From positions 342,831 to 406,830 of the forward strand of contig NZ_MPHJ01000001.1 of assembly GCF_001957125.1 (NCBI RefSeq): a stretch of 64,000 nt of DNA, in the 5' to 3' direction. The position numbers and the translations under genes are program-made. The notes under the pieces are model-generated. The model searched no databases. It was not told the origin of the DNA and saw only the letters and a program-made list of their open reading frames with translations. This document shows, in pieces, positions 17,166 through 26,160 of the stretch. The stretch is from Shewanella sp. UCD-KL12. GTDB taxonomy: Bacteria > Pseudomonadota > Gammaproteobacteria > Enterobacterales > Shewanellaceae. Numbering within the stretch: position 1 is the first letter of the stretch; the number at the start of each line of letters is the position of its first letter.

Positions 17166-17428
17166 CTTGTTTCAGCATGTTTCTCATGCAGGCATAAACA
17201 TAATCAATCAGGTATTAGAATTAAAGCGCAAATCTTTGGTATACTTATAAAAAATAATAACAACTGACCCTCATTTGTTAGAGTGGTTCAGATATCTGAC
17301 TCTACTTTAGTGTACTTCAAATTTAGTAGGTAACTGTTTTAATAGCTGTTTTCAGTTTATTCATTCACTAGTTGTCTTATTAAAAGTGCAAGTATTATTA
17401 GTGTCGTAAACACCTTAAGGCGATTTAC

Positions 17429-18370
17429 ATGTTAGAACTATTGGAACCTATCGCAATTTTTACTCATGTTGCTAGAGCTGGCAGCTTTAGCGCAGCAGCA
17501 AGAAAGTTGGGGATATCGAAATCAAAAGTGAGTACTCAAGTTGCCGATCTTGAACATAAATTAGGTGTTCAGCTCATTCAGCGTACGACTCGAAGCCTAA
17601 GTTTAACTGAGGCGGGTCAACTCTTATATGCTCAAGGTGAAGAGCTTTTAAGAGATGCAGATCAGGCTGTAGCGAGTGTACATAACCTTAATGATGCAAC
17701 CAGAGGTGTCCTGAAAGTGGGCATATCACAATCATTTGGTACTATGCATATTATTCCGGCACTGCCTGAATTTATGGCTACTCATCCTGAGTTGGAGCTA
17801 CAAGTTAGTTTACTCGACCATAAAGTTGATGTTGTCAGTGAAGGTTTAGATCTTTTGCTCACCATGTCTGAGCAGTTACCTTTGGGTATGGTTGCTAGGC
17901 CATTAATGAAGTGTCAGTTTTTACTTGCCGCGTCCCCTGAGTATATTGATAAGCATGGCCAGCCAGAACGCCCTGAACAGCTAGTTGATCACAACTGCCT
18001 TGTTTATCAAGGTGAGTGGCACGAGCATAGCGTGTGGCAGTTTAAGCAGGCTGATGATTATTGTGAGATAGGCGTTTCTGGTAATTTTAGAGTCGATAAT
18101 GCGCCAGCATTGAAATCAGCAGCTGTAAGCGGCCTAGGCGTTGTGTACCTTGCTAGTTACCTACTTGAAGACGAAATAGAGAAGGGCACTTTGGTTCCTT
18201 TACTTCAAGACTGGCAACTGACCAACCACCTACCGCTACAGGCGGTATATCCAAGAAGAAAGCACTTAGCACCTAAGGTTAGTGCCTTTATTGATTTTAT
18301 TAAAGGTCATATCGGTTCTCCACCTTATTGGGATGCACCATATTCAGAGCTATATGCTAAACGTAAGTAA
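17429..18370 (+). CDS. LysR-family transcriptional regulator (CrgA/DsdC-like group)
   Basis: A 313-residue LysR-type regulator. The winged helix occupies residues 1-62 with FTHVARAGSFSAAARKLGISKSKVSTQVADLE, followed by GVQLIQRTTRSLSLTEAG; the linker helix and a two-lobed effector domain (from about residue 90, GVLKVGISQSFG) follow. The phrase SVHNLNDATRGVLKVG is typical of the group that includes CrgA. No divergent target gene is adjacent: upstream is the yggN terminator and downstream are its own terminator and an RNA-like unit. Its target and ligand cannot be named. Confidence 0.88.
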   Translation: MLELLEPIAIFTHVARAGSFSAAARKLGISKSKVSTQVADLEHKLGVQLIQRTTRSLSLTEAGQLLYAQGEELLRDADQAVASVHNLNDATRGVLKVGISQSFGTMHIIPALPEFMATHPELELQVSLLDHKVDVVSEGLDLLLTMSEQLPLGMVARPLMKCQFLLAASPEYIDKHGQPERPEQLVDHNCLVYQGEWHEHSVWQFKQADDYCEIGVSGNFRVDNAPALKSAAVSGLGVVYLASYLLEDEIEKGTLVPLLQDWQLTNHLPLQAVYPRRKHLAPKVSAFIDFIKGHIGSPPYWDAPYSELYAKRK

Positions 18371-18450
18371 TATCCTGATTAAATAACTTATTCAATTTAT
18401 GAATAAGTTTACTAAGTATTTAGGAAACATTGTTTTCTATTTAGGATTAT

Positions 18451-18486
18451 AGGCCAGGGTAACCTTGTTATCCTGGCCTTTTTCTT
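18451..18486 (+). terminator. Terminator after the LysR gene
   Basis: GGCCAGGGTAAC and TTATCCTGGCC form a long stem with a short loop, followed by TTTTTCTTTTTT. It lies 81 bases after the regulator stop. Confidence 0.88.
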
Positions 18487-18608
18487 TTTTATCAGTTGGT
18501 TACCTTATTTGTCTGGTCGGAGTTCTTGTGGGGTTAATTCATTGATATCTAATGCTCAAGTCTTATTTTTCTTGCGGTTTGTTCGTAAATCAATACAATT
18601 GATGACAG

Positions 18609-18789
18609 TTGATACGGGATAATCTGAACCCTATATATTTACTAAGAATGACCCCTCTTATTAAATGTATACAGATTAGCGTTACTGCAGTTCCGAATCG
18701 ATGCTGGCAGAGCTTTAAGAACTAAAACAATGTCAGCCTTCAAACCATCATCCTAGTTTGGTTTACCCCAGTTTTTCTGGGGTATTTTT
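18609..18789 (+). ncRNA. Candidate small RNA (promoter plus terminator, no frame)
   Basis: TTGATA (18609-18614), a 17-base spacer and TATATA (18632-18637) form a good sigma-70 promoter. About 130 bases after the expected start near 18644, ACCCCAG (18765-18771) pairs with CTGGGGT (18777-18783) across TTTTT and is followed by a T-rich tail, ending near 18789. No open frame with a ribosome site lies between. A separate terminator at 18451 isolates this unit from the LysR gene. An independent RNA of about 145 bases is therefore likely in form, but conservation and expression are unknown. Confidence 0.4.
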
Positions 18790-18876
18790 CTTAGGAAGAG
18801 ATTCATCTCTCTGCACCCTACAGTTAAATTATTCACTAACATAAGTGGAAGTTTGAATTGCAGAATAGAGATTAAT

Positions 18877-18903
18877 AAAAAAGCCACATAATGTGGCTTT
18901 TTT
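18877..18903 (-). terminator. Terminator after the DUF885 gene
   Basis: AAAAAAGCCACAT and ATGTGGCTTTTTT form a symmetrical hairpin with T tails on both strands. It lies 29 bases past the stop of the leftward gene and could also stop rightward transcripts from the candidate RNA. Confidence 0.85.
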
Positions 18904-18931
18904 ATTGGGTTAAGCTTTATAAGTATCGTGA

Positions 18932-20776
18932 CTAACTTTTCTCAGATACCCATATATCCACTTTATCTTCGAGTATGTCTAGTGGAAGAGGACCATTTTT
19001 GAGTACCAAAGTATGAAACTCTCGTATGTCGAATTTTTCGCCTAAAGTAGTTTTCGCTTTCTCTCTCAGGGCTAAAATCTTCAACATGCCTACCTTGTAA
19101 GCCGTTGCTTGTGAAGGCATAACTACGTGACGCTCTACCATTTTTACAGCGTCTGATTTGGCATTAGGGGTATTTTCAACATAGTAATTAATCGACTCTT
19201 CTCTAGTCCACTTCTTAGCGTGCATTCCTGTATCTACAACTAGGCGACAAGAACGCCATAGCTCCATAGCTAATCGACCAAAATCAGAGTATGGATCGGC
19301 ATAGAGTCCCATCTCTTTTGGGAAGTACTCACTGTACAAGCCCCAGCCCTCAATGTAGGCAGTATAACCGCCAAATTTACGGAACTTAGGAAGACCTTCA
19401 AGCTCTTGAGCTATGGCTATTTGCATATGATGTCCAGGAGTACCTTCATGGTAAGCTAACGCTTCCATCTGGTACTTAGGCATAGCTTCCATATCATAGA
19501 GGTTGGCGTAATAAGTACCTGGTCTGGTTCCATCTGGTGATGGTTGATTATAGAAGGCCTTACCAGCTGATTTTTCACGAAATGCTTCTACACGTTTAAC
19601 TATCATTGGTGCCTGCGGCTTGACGTTAAAAACTTCGTCTAGTCTCGAAGACATATTATCAATCAGTGCTATTGCCTCATTGAGGTATGCTTCTCGTCCT
19701 TCATCAGTGGCAGGGTAGTAGAACTGTTTATCTTCACGCATAAACTTGAAGAAAGCTTGCAGATCGCCTTTAAAGCCAACTTTATGCATTATTTCACGCA
19801 TTTCGCCATGGATTCGAGCAACTTCAGTTAAACCAAGTTGATGAATTTGATCCGCTGTCATCTCTGTTGTCGTTGTGCGGGCAAGAGCGTTGTTGTAGTA
19901 GGCTTCACCTTGTGGGAACTTCCAGGCGCCATCGCGTGTATCTGCTTTTGTTTCAAGCTTTGTTATATAGCCGATTAGCTGAGTGTAAGCTGGCTCTACA
20001 TTTAATTTTAAAGCTTGCTTAGCTTCAGCTAGAAGCTGTTTTTCATCACTTTCATCGATTGATAAAGCCGTAACCTTACGTTTAAAGTCTGCCCATAAAG
20101 CACTATCTTCACCACTGTTAAAGGGTTGCCCTGTAATTATGTTCTTACTGTCAGAGAGTACATGAGGGAAGACAAATTTTGGCGCAATTATGCCTTTTTC
20201 GGCGCGAATTTCTAATGCATCCTGCAACTGTTGTAAATATTTAGGCACACCATTAAGCCTGCTAATATAGGCTTTAGCATCGGCAATATCAGTGATCTGA
20301 TGTTGGTTAATTAGGAATGAAGCAACAAGAGAGTGGCCGCCATACATCTGGTTAACAGGGTAGCTGTGGTAGCGCCATTGATAATCGGCAATACTTTGCT
20401 CAAGCTTTTGTTTTAGTAAGGTGTAACTAAGGCTTGTTTGGCTATCAAGTTGAGTTTCATCAAGCTGATTTAACTGGGCTAAATGTTTTTTTGTTCGTGC
20501 TAAGTCTCGGGCGTCGGCATCTTCGCCACGTTCGTCCCACTTACCGTAGTCGGTCTTTATCCCTAAATGAGTTTGTGAGATGGGACTTGCCATCACATTT
20601 TCCATAAAGATCGATTCAAATAAGGCGTTGGCCTTCTTTGATTCACTTTCAGATTTATATACTGCAGGCTCGCTAGGGCTAAGAAGTGGTAATTGAGTTG
20701 GAGCTGCTATAGCGCTGCTATGGATAAGGCTAGCCAAGGTGATGGCCAGCAAACTGCTTTTTGTTTTTATAGGCAT
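18932..20776 (-). CDS. DUF885 family secreted protein (putative metallopeptidase)
   Basis: A 614-residue exported protein. The signal peptide MPIKTKSSLLAITLASLIHSSAIAA is followed by a large helical chain of the DUF885 family, which is distantly related to M3/M32-like zinc peptidases. AYHEGTPGHHMQIAIAQEL near residue 440 carries a variant zinc motif (HExxxxHH), and YIEGWGLYSEYFPKEMG downstream carries the Glu expected as a further ligand. Substrate is unknown. It is read leftward, behind hemW and separated from it by 186 bases that contain an imperfect CGGGCTAA/TTAGCCCG hairpin (20875-20900). A role in periplasmic peptide breakdown is inference. Confidence 0.85.
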   Translation of the reverse strand: MPIKTKSSLLAITLASLIHSSAIAAPTQLPLLSPSEPAVYKSESESKKANALFESIFMENVMASPISQTHLGIKTDYGKWDERGEDADARDLARTKKHLAQLNQLDETQLDSQTSLSYTLLKQKLEQSIADYQWRYHSYPVNQMYGGHSLVASFLINQHQITDIADAKAYISRLNGVPKYLQQLQDALEIRAEKGIIAPKFVFPHVLSDSKNIITGQPFNSGEDSALWADFKRKVTALSIDESDEKQLLAEAKQALKLNVEPAYTQLIGYITKLETKADTRDGAWKFPQGEAYYNNALARTTTTEMTADQIHQLGLTEVARIHGEMREIMHKVGFKGDLQAFFKFMREDKQFYYPATDEGREAYLNEAIALIDNMSSRLDEVFNVKPQAPMIVKRVEAFREKSAGKAFYNQPSPDGTRPGTYYANLYDMEAMPKYQMEALAYHEGTPGHHMQIAIAQELEGLPKFRKFGGYTAYIEGWGLYSEYFPKEMGLYADPYSDFGRLAMELWRSCRLVVDTGMHAKKWTREESINYYVENTPNAKSDAVKMVERHVVMPSQATAYKVGMLKILALREKAKTTLGEKFDIREFHTLVLKNGPLPLDILEDKVDIWVSEKS

Positions 20777-20962
20777 GAATTAGTCTTATTGTTATGGATT
20801 TTATTAAAGTACTGCTCATCCTAATAAAGCTAATCGTTAATGTTTTGATCTAAGTGTTAGCAGATGTGTCTAAACGGGCTAAGAACCAGTATTTAGCCCG
20901 TAAAAACAGTGAGTATAGATAATTTCTATGAGCTAGCTAACAGAACAGAGATTGTCCTAGTC

Positions 20963-22099
20963 TTAGCAAAATTGCGACAAGAGCTCGTTGACGAACATCT
21001 TTCCTTTTGCCGTAAGCTCCCAATGAGTCTTAGTTTCGCACAAGAGTTTTTTATCTTTGGCGGCTTCAATACCATCAGTTATCACTTGGTGAGGTAAGCC
21101 GGTTCTCTGCTCAAACTCAATTTTAGGAATAGCAGACATTAGCCTAAACCGATTCATAAGATACTCTAAAGGACGTTCATCTTTCGAAACTTCAGTGGTG
21201 TCAAAAGTAAACTTATCTGCGGCTAAATAGCCCTTAGGGTGCTTAATTTTTACTGTTCTTAGGATCTGATCCTGAGCAAGTAAAGTGATCTTACCATGTG
21301 CGCCACAGCCTATTCCAAGATAGTCGCCAAACTGCCAGTAGTTGATATTATGTTGGCACTGGTAGCCAGGTTTTGCGTAGGCAGAGATCTCATATTGCTC
21401 ATAACCTAAAGCAGCTAGTTTTTGCTGGCCTTGCTCATAAATATGCCAAAGAGCTTCATCATCGGGAAGCTGCGGAGGCTTAGAGTGAAATAGCGTGTTT
21501 TGCTCTATGGTCAACTGATACCAAGATAAGTGGGGAGGAGATAAACGTGCTGCTGTTTCTATATCAGCCATCGCTTCCTCGAAGCTTTGGTTTGGTAAAC
21601 CGTGCATCAGGTCTAAATTAAAACTCTGATAGCCTGAGCTTAGTGCTTTTTCTGCGGCAACCTTAGCTTCACATTTATCATGTATACGCCCTAACAGATT
21701 AAGCTTATCCGTTGAGAAGCTTTGCACCCCAATCGAAAGGCGTGTAATACCCGCTTGGCAGTATGCCTCAAAATCATCATGCTCTAATGTGCCAGGGTTA
21801 GCCTCCATAGTGATCTCTATTTGTTCACTGAAAGGAATCCTTTCATTGATACTAGAAAGTAGGCGCTTAATTTGAGCCGCTTCAAACAGAGAGGGAGTAC
21901 CGCCGCCAATGAAAATAGTATGCAGTTGACGCCCTTGAACATAATGAAGGTCTTGCTCTAGATCTTGAATCAAGGCGTCGACATATTCCTGTTGAGGTAA
22001 CTCACCGTTTTGCCCGTGGGAGTTAAAGTCACAGTAAGGGCATTTCTGCACACACCAAGGGATATGAATATATAAGCTTAGCGGAGGTAAGGTTAACAT
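20963..22099 (-). CDS. hemW: Radical SAM heme chaperone HemW
   Basis: HemW (YggW) is a heme-binding radical SAM protein that delivers heme to respiratory enzymes; it was long annotated as an oxygen-independent coproporphyrinogen oxidase. The 378-residue chain has the cluster motif Cys16-x3-Cys20-x2-Cys23 in WCVQKCPYCDFNSH, TIFIGGGTPSL and ITRLSIGVQSF. The N-terminal extension with the extra cysteine found in true HemN is absent, in favour of HemW. Its ATG overlaps the rdgB stop by one base (TAATG), so translation is probably coupled. Confidence 0.94.
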   Translation of the reverse strand: MLTLPPLSLYIHIPWCVQKCPYCDFNSHGQNGELPQQEYVDALIQDLEQDLHYVQGRQLHTIFIGGGTPSLFEAAQIKRLLSSINERIPFSEQIEITMEANPGTLEHDDFEAYCQAGITRLSIGVQSFSTDKLNLLGRIHDKCEAKVAAEKALSSGYQSFNLDLMHGLPNQSFEEAMADIETAARLSPPHLSWYQLTIEQNTLFHSKPPQLPDDEALWHIYEQGQQKLAALGYEQYEISAYAKPGYQCQHNINYWQFGDYLGIGCGAHGKITLLAQDQILRTVKIKHPKGYLAADKFTFDTTEVSKDERPLEYLMNRFRLMSAIPKIEFEQRTGLPHQVITDGIEAAKDKKLLCETKTHWELTAKGKMFVNELLSQFC

Positions 22100-22701
22100 T
22101 AAATAATCATACCCTGTTGTTTCATTGCAGCTGTCAATATCTCCATCGCTTTGCCTCTATGGCTTAAGCGGTTCTTCTCTTCACTGTCAATTTCTGCCGC
22201 TGAGCAGTTGTGCTCATTAGGGATGAAAACAGGATCGTAGCCGTGGCCATTCACACCCGTTGCACTCAATGCTATATGACCTTCCCATGATGCTTGAGCT
22301 ATGATGGGAGTGGGATCGTTTGCGTGGCGCATATAGACCAAAACACACTGGAATCGAGCTGTTCTTCCCTCGTGATGAGTTTTCAATGCCTCTAATAGCT
22401 TAAGGTAATTACCTTTCTCGTCCGCATTTTCACCTGCGTAACGGGCTGAATATATCCCAGGAGCGCCTTTTAGAATATCGACCTCAAGACCTGAGTCATC
22501 AGCAATCGCTGCAAGTCCAGTCACTTCTGCGGCATGACGCGCTTTGATGATGGCATTTTCTACAAAGGTTGTTCCCGTCTCTGGTACTTCAACAACATCG
22601 AACTGACTTTGAGGAAGGACCTCTACACCATAAGCTGAAAATAGCTCAGAGAACTCTTTTAACTTTCCTTTATTGCCACTGGCGAGTACAAACTTATCCA
22701 T
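22099..22701 (-). CDS. rdgB: XTP/dITP pyrophosphatase RdgB
   Basis: RdgB (YggV, HAM1 family) hydrolyses non-canonical purine triphosphates and keeps them out of DNA. The 200-residue protein has LASGNKGKLKEFSELF at the N-terminus, the magnesium site IADDSGLEVDIL, GAPGIYSARYAG, and GHGYDPVFIP near the C-terminus. All family motifs are intact. It is joined to hemW by a TAATG overlap, the same pair as yggV-yggW in E. coli. Confidence 0.96.
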   Translation of the reverse strand: MDKFVLASGNKGKLKEFSELFSAYGVEVLPQSQFDVVEVPETGTTFVENAIIKARHAAEVTGLAAIADDSGLEVDILKGAPGIYSARYAGENADEKGNYLKLLEALKTHHEGRTARFQCVLVYMRHANDPTPIIAQASWEGHIALSATGVNGHGYDPVFIPNEHNCSAAEIDSEEKNRLSHRGKAMEILTAAMKQQGMII

Positions 22702-22888
22702 TTGATACCTTTTTCGATGTGAGAAGTGATAATTGGGCGCAATAGTAACTAAGCTTGAGGGGAAACGGTAGCAGAGATTGGAACTGAGAAAGGGAATGAG
22801 TCACAAAAGATTTTTTGCAAATCGTTTTTATCACGATTGAGCTCATTCCCAGACTTTATTTTACATAGGCTTTATCAAAGTGATGCCA

Positions 22889-23323
22889 TCACTCTACGTA
22901 GAATTTTTGCTTAAACTTGAGTTGAGTGTTGAGCTGGTTATCATGTTTAATCGCGACCTGAAAATTAATCTCTTGATCGTCTCTATAAGGCACTTCTGCG
23001 ATGTAATAGATAGCTTCTCCCTCTCTTATCTCTCTAAATTGTAAGTTAATGCGGGCATCGAGAAGGTTGTTTGCAATGCCTGATATCTCAACGGCTACAG
23101 GCGGGTTACCATTTTGACTGGTATCTAATACCGCAATATTAATAATTCCAGTATAACTACTGCGCTTAATCCCATAAGACTTGGCTATGCTAGGAGTTAA
23201 GAATGTGCTGCTCAGAGCCATGTAGTGAATATCGAAATTACCTACTTTCTGTTTCTGCTCTGCTGACACATTACCTATAAAGGCAAAGGTAAGAATAAGG
23301 ACAGATATGATTGCTCTAAACAT
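22889..23323 (-). CDS. DUF4426 exported protein
   Basis: A 144-residue protein with signal peptide MFRAIISVLILTFAFIGNVSA and a mature beta-rich domain including GNFDIHYMALSSTFLTPSIA and NYTG-like turns, matching the DUF4426 family found beside yggT/yggU in Vibrio and Shewanella. The role is unknown. I chose the ATG at 23323 because AGGAG lies 7 bases before it and the signal peptide begins there; an upstream frame adds 13 residues rich in His. It lies between yggU and rdgB, 157 and 187 bases away. Confidence 0.82.
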   Translation of the reverse strand: MFRAIISVLILTFAFIGNVSAEQKQKVGNFDIHYMALSSTFLTPSIAKSYGIKRSSYTGIINIAVLDTSQNGNPPVAVEISGIANNLLDARINLQFREIREGEAIYYIAEVPYRDDQEINFQVAIKHDNQLNTQLKFKQKFYVE

Positions 23324-23480
23324 GGCGCTGCTCCTGTGATGAAAGTGAATGAATGTATTCACTTACTGATAATAATCATATATTGAGTATAGAGCTTTAG
23401 GCTATGACTCGCTTCGAACTATTTATAATCTTACAAATTTATAAGGTAAAGGTTTAGTAAGAGCTAGCGTCTAGATGGGA

Positions 23481-23786
23481 CTAATTTGTTGTGCCATTTA
23501 GAATCAACTTGACCGGTTCTGGTATAACTCTGGGTGATAAGACTTGGATCTGCTTATGTCTACCAAGCTCCCCCTTGAGTATTTTGATATCCCCTTTGGG
23601 TACCTTAAATGCTTTCGAAAGGTACTTAACCAGATGTGCATTAGCCTTACCATCGACGGGTGGTGCAGTAATGGCAACCTTAAGCTCGTTGCCATGAATA
23701 CCAACTATCTGATCTCTACTTGCTTTAGGTTGAATATAAAGGCGTAGCAGCAGGTTACCCTGCTGCTCAGATACCGGTAAAAGCAT
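23481..23786 (-). CDS. yggU: YggU family protein (DUF167)
   Basis: A 101-residue protein with the DUF167 core: [36 protein letters not shown] and [20 protein letters not shown]. The family is small, basic and widespread; its function is not established. It follows yggT after 3 bases, so both are surely one transcript. The order yggT-yggU is the one found in E. coli. Confidence 0.93.
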   Translation of the reverse strand: MLLPVSEQQGNLLLRLYIQPKASRDQIVGIHGNELKVAITAPPVDGKANAHLVKYLSKAFKVPKGDIKILKGELGRHKQIQVLSPRVIPEPVKLILNGTTN

Positions 23787-23789
23787 AGG

Positions 23790-24338
23790 TTAAACGTTCG
23801 CCCAAAAAGGTACGTATTGGGATAGCAAGATATTGACAAAATTAAGGATAATCATCATCACCAATAGTGAAAGGTCTAAACCTCCCATAGATGGAAGCAT
23901 ACGACGAATAGGTGATAGAAGAGGTTCTGTCAGTTGGCCCATCACCATCTCAATAGGGTTATGACCTTGGCTAACCCAGCTGAGGATTGCACGTATAATC
24001 AACATCCAGAATAGTAGCACTCCGGCTTGTTTTAATACCGATACAACAGCTATCAGCAATATCGTCATAACGTTAATAGCGGCGCCAGCAATTAAGCTCA
24101 ACAATACAAACTTGGCCATAACCACAACGAGTGCAAGTAATACCGATGCGGTATCCAAACCACCTAAAGAGGGGATTATACGGCGTAGTGGCGCCACAAT
24201 AGGTTGCGTTGCTTTGACGATAAACTGGCTAAATGGATTATAAAAATCGGCTTTAGCCAACTGAAGCCAAATACGCAAAATGACAACCATAAGGTACAGG
24301 TCAAAAACGGTGCTAACTAAAAAACTGAGTGCATTCAT
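23790..24338 (-). CDS. yggT: YggT family membrane protein
   Basis: A 182-residue inner-membrane protein with two YGGT repeats: each has a membrane segment, then NPFSQFIVKATQPIVAPLRR (first) or NPIEMVMGQLTEPLLSPIRR (second), then ...PSLGGLD / PSMGGLDLS and a further membrane segment. Members have been linked to osmotic tolerance, cell division or membrane protein placement in different bacteria; the role here is open. It lies 155 bases after proC. That gap contains a tandem array of 14-bp units just upstream of the start codon. Confidence 0.92.
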   Translation of the reverse strand: MNALSFLVSTVFDLYLMVVILRIWLQLAKADFYNPFSQFIVKATQPIVAPLRRIIPSLGGLDTASVLLALVVVMAKFVLLSLIAGAAINVMTILLIAVVSVLKQAGVLLFWMLIIRAILSWVSQGHNPIEMVMGQLTEPLLSPIRRMLPSMGGLDLSLLVMMIILNFVNILLSQYVPFWANV

Positions 24339-24382
24339 TGGGGTTCTCTATTTAAAATTAAATCGAAAATCTTACTTGCTTA

Positions 24383-24466
24383 GCGTTCTTAATGTAGTGC
24401 TCTTAATGTAGTGCTCTTAATACAGTGCTCTTAATACAGTGCTCTTAATATAGTGTTCTCAATATA
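24383..24466. repeat. Tandem array, six 14-bp units
   Basis: Six head-to-tail units with consensus GTGCTCTTAATRTA: units 2 to 5 differ by at most two bases, and units 1 and 6 by two to three. The array fills the proC-yggT gap, 44 bases before the yggT start on the leftward transcript. The unit length is not a multiple of three and is not coding. No dyad symmetry that would suggest a protein site is present within one unit. Confidence 0.9.
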
Positions 24467-24493
24467 CAGTTTTGTTCAATATATTTTGAGCAA

Positions 24494-25312
24494 TTAATAC
24501 TGTTTCGCCATCTCTTGAGCACGAGTGACACAGTCATCCATGGCCTGTTTTACTATGCCTCTGATGTTACCAGATTCAAGCGCAGCTACCGCTTGCGCCG
24601 TAGTGCCTCCCTTTGAGGTGACGTTTTCTCTAAGTTGTGCGGGGCTCAGCTCAGGGTTTTGCTTAACCATCTGTGCTGCGCCTAAAGCAGCTTGTTGAAC
24701 CAGCTCCCTCGCTTTTGTCTCATCCATACCTGATGATTTAGCATTTTCTATCATAGCTTCCATAAATAGGAAGAAGTAGGCAGGTGAGCTACCAGATAAA
24801 GCGATAACCTGATCCAGTTCAGATTCCTTTTCAACCCAGACTATTTCACCACCACTTAGCATCAACTGCTCAGCAATTGCTTTGTGCTCAGTTGAGATCT
24901 CTTCTCCTGCAAAGAGGCCTGTCATACCAACGCCAATTTGGGTTGGCGTATTAGGCATAGTACGAATAAGTTTAATCTCTTGTCCAAAGTAATCGCCATA
25001 GCGTTTGGCAGGGATCCCTGCAGCAATCGTGATAATAAGCTTATCAGAAAGATCTAAAGTGGATAACTGTTCACAGACTTGCTGCATAAAGTGTGGCTTG
25101 ACACTGAGTACGATAACGTCGGCGTCTTTAGCAGCTACCAAGTTATCATGGGAGGTCTTGATATTGAGTGAACTTTTCAGCGCTTCGAGCTTAGGTGCAC
25201 TAGGGTTGGTGGCGAGGATCAAGTCGGCAGGGTAACCATGACTCACCAATCCAGTGATAATACTACGGGTCATATTGCCCGCGCCAATAAAGCATATTTT
25301 TTTTTCAGCCAT
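24494..25312 (-). CDS. proC: Pyrroline-5-carboxylate reductase
   Basis: ProC makes the last step of proline synthesis, reducing pyrroline-5-carboxylate with NADPH. The 272-residue protein starts with the dinucleotide motif ICFIGAGNMTRSIITGL, and has VLSVKPHFMQQV, IRTMPNTPTQIGVGMTGL and the C-terminal ALSGSSPAYFFLFMEAM and LRENVTSKGGTTAQAV. These are the family signatures. It lies between yggS and yggT on the leftward strand, a common arrangement in gammaproteobacteria other than E. coli. Confidence 0.97.
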   Translation of the reverse strand: MAEKKICFIGAGNMTRSIITGLVSHGYPADLILATNPSAPKLEALKSSLNIKTSHDNLVAAKDADVIVLSVKPHFMQQVCEQLSTLDLSDKLIITIAAGIPAKRYGDYFGQEIKLIRTMPNTPTQIGVGMTGLFAGEEISTEHKAIAEQLMLSGGEIVWVEKESELDQVIALSGSSPAYFFLFMEAMIENAKSSGMDETKARELVQQAALGAAQMVKQNPELSPAQLRENVTSKGGTTAQAVAALESGNIRGIVKQAMDDCVTRAQEMAKQY

Positions 25313-25429
25313 GATACTTCTCTTATACTTGCGCCTCTAACTTAATGAGGCCATTACTTCTGGAGACAAAAAATTGCCGTAAACTATATCACTAATATCT
25401 GGGCACAGATGGTGTAAAACAAGGCCTTT

Positions 25430-26125
25430 CTAGCGCTTTTCCCTTTCACCGAAAATAGCACTACCAATTCTCACCATGGTTGAGCCTTGTTCGATAGCTT
25501 GTTCTAAATCATTACTCATCCCCATAGATAGCGTATCGACCTGTGGATAAAGCCGCTTGAGCTCTTGATACAAGTGATGTAGCTGTTGAAACTCATCTCT
25601 TTGTAGCTGCTTATCTGATGTTGCAGTCGGAATTGCCATTAGCCCTCTAAGGGTTAATTTAGGCATTAGCGCTATCTTCTCTGCAAGTGATAGGAGCTCA
25701 TCTGGCGTAGTCCCTGACTTACTTTGCTCACCACTAATATTTATCTGAATACAGATGTTAAGTGCTGGCAACTCTGGTGGGCGCTGCTCGTTTAACCTTG
25801 AGGCTATTTTTTCTCTAGATACGGTATGCATCCAATCGAAATGTGCGGCAATGACCTTGGTCTTATTTGATTGCAGAGGTCCAATAAAGTGCCACTCGAT
25901 GTCAGGGCAAGAGTCTTGTAGGGCTTTTGCCTTAGATTCACCCTCTTGTACATAGTTTTCACCAAACCTTCTTTGCCCCGCAGCATAGGCGGCCAGAATA
26001 TCAGTATTTGGTTTTGTTTTGCTAACGGCGAGTAATTGAATTTCATCGGCATTTCGTGAAGAAATTTGCGCCGCTTGTGCAATTCGAAGCTGGGCGTTAG
26101 CGAGTCTGTCTGCTATTGTTGTCAT
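25430..26125 (-). CDS. yggS: PLP homeostasis protein YggS
   Basis: YggS binds pyridoxal 5'-phosphate and keeps its cellular level in balance; it has no proven catalytic activity. The 231-residue alanine-racemase-like barrel has the PLP lysine Lys36 in LLAVSKTKPN, FGENYVQEGESKA, WHFIGPLQSNKTK and LSMGMSNDLEQAIEQGSTMVR. It is divergent from pilT across 35 bases that must hold both promoters, the same yggS/yggR junction as in E. coli. Confidence 0.96.
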   Translation of the reverse strand: MTTIADRLANAQLRIAQAAQISSRNADEIQLLAVSKTKPNTDILAAYAAGQRRFGENYVQEGESKAKALQDSCPDIEWHFIGPLQSNKTKVIAAHFDWMHTVSREKIASRLNEQRPPELPALNICIQINISGEQSKSGTTPDELLSLAEKIALMPKLTLRGLMAIPTATSDKQLQRDEFQQLHHLYQELKRLYPQVDTLSMGMSNDLEQAIEQGSTMVRIGSAIFGEREKR

Positions 26126-26160
26126 GATGTAAGTTTTTGGTTGAATGGATATCCCATACT

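Noticed and set aside
24383..24466. CRISPR-like array
   Set aside because: Units are 14 bp with no spacers; it is a simple tandem array. No cas gene is in the window.
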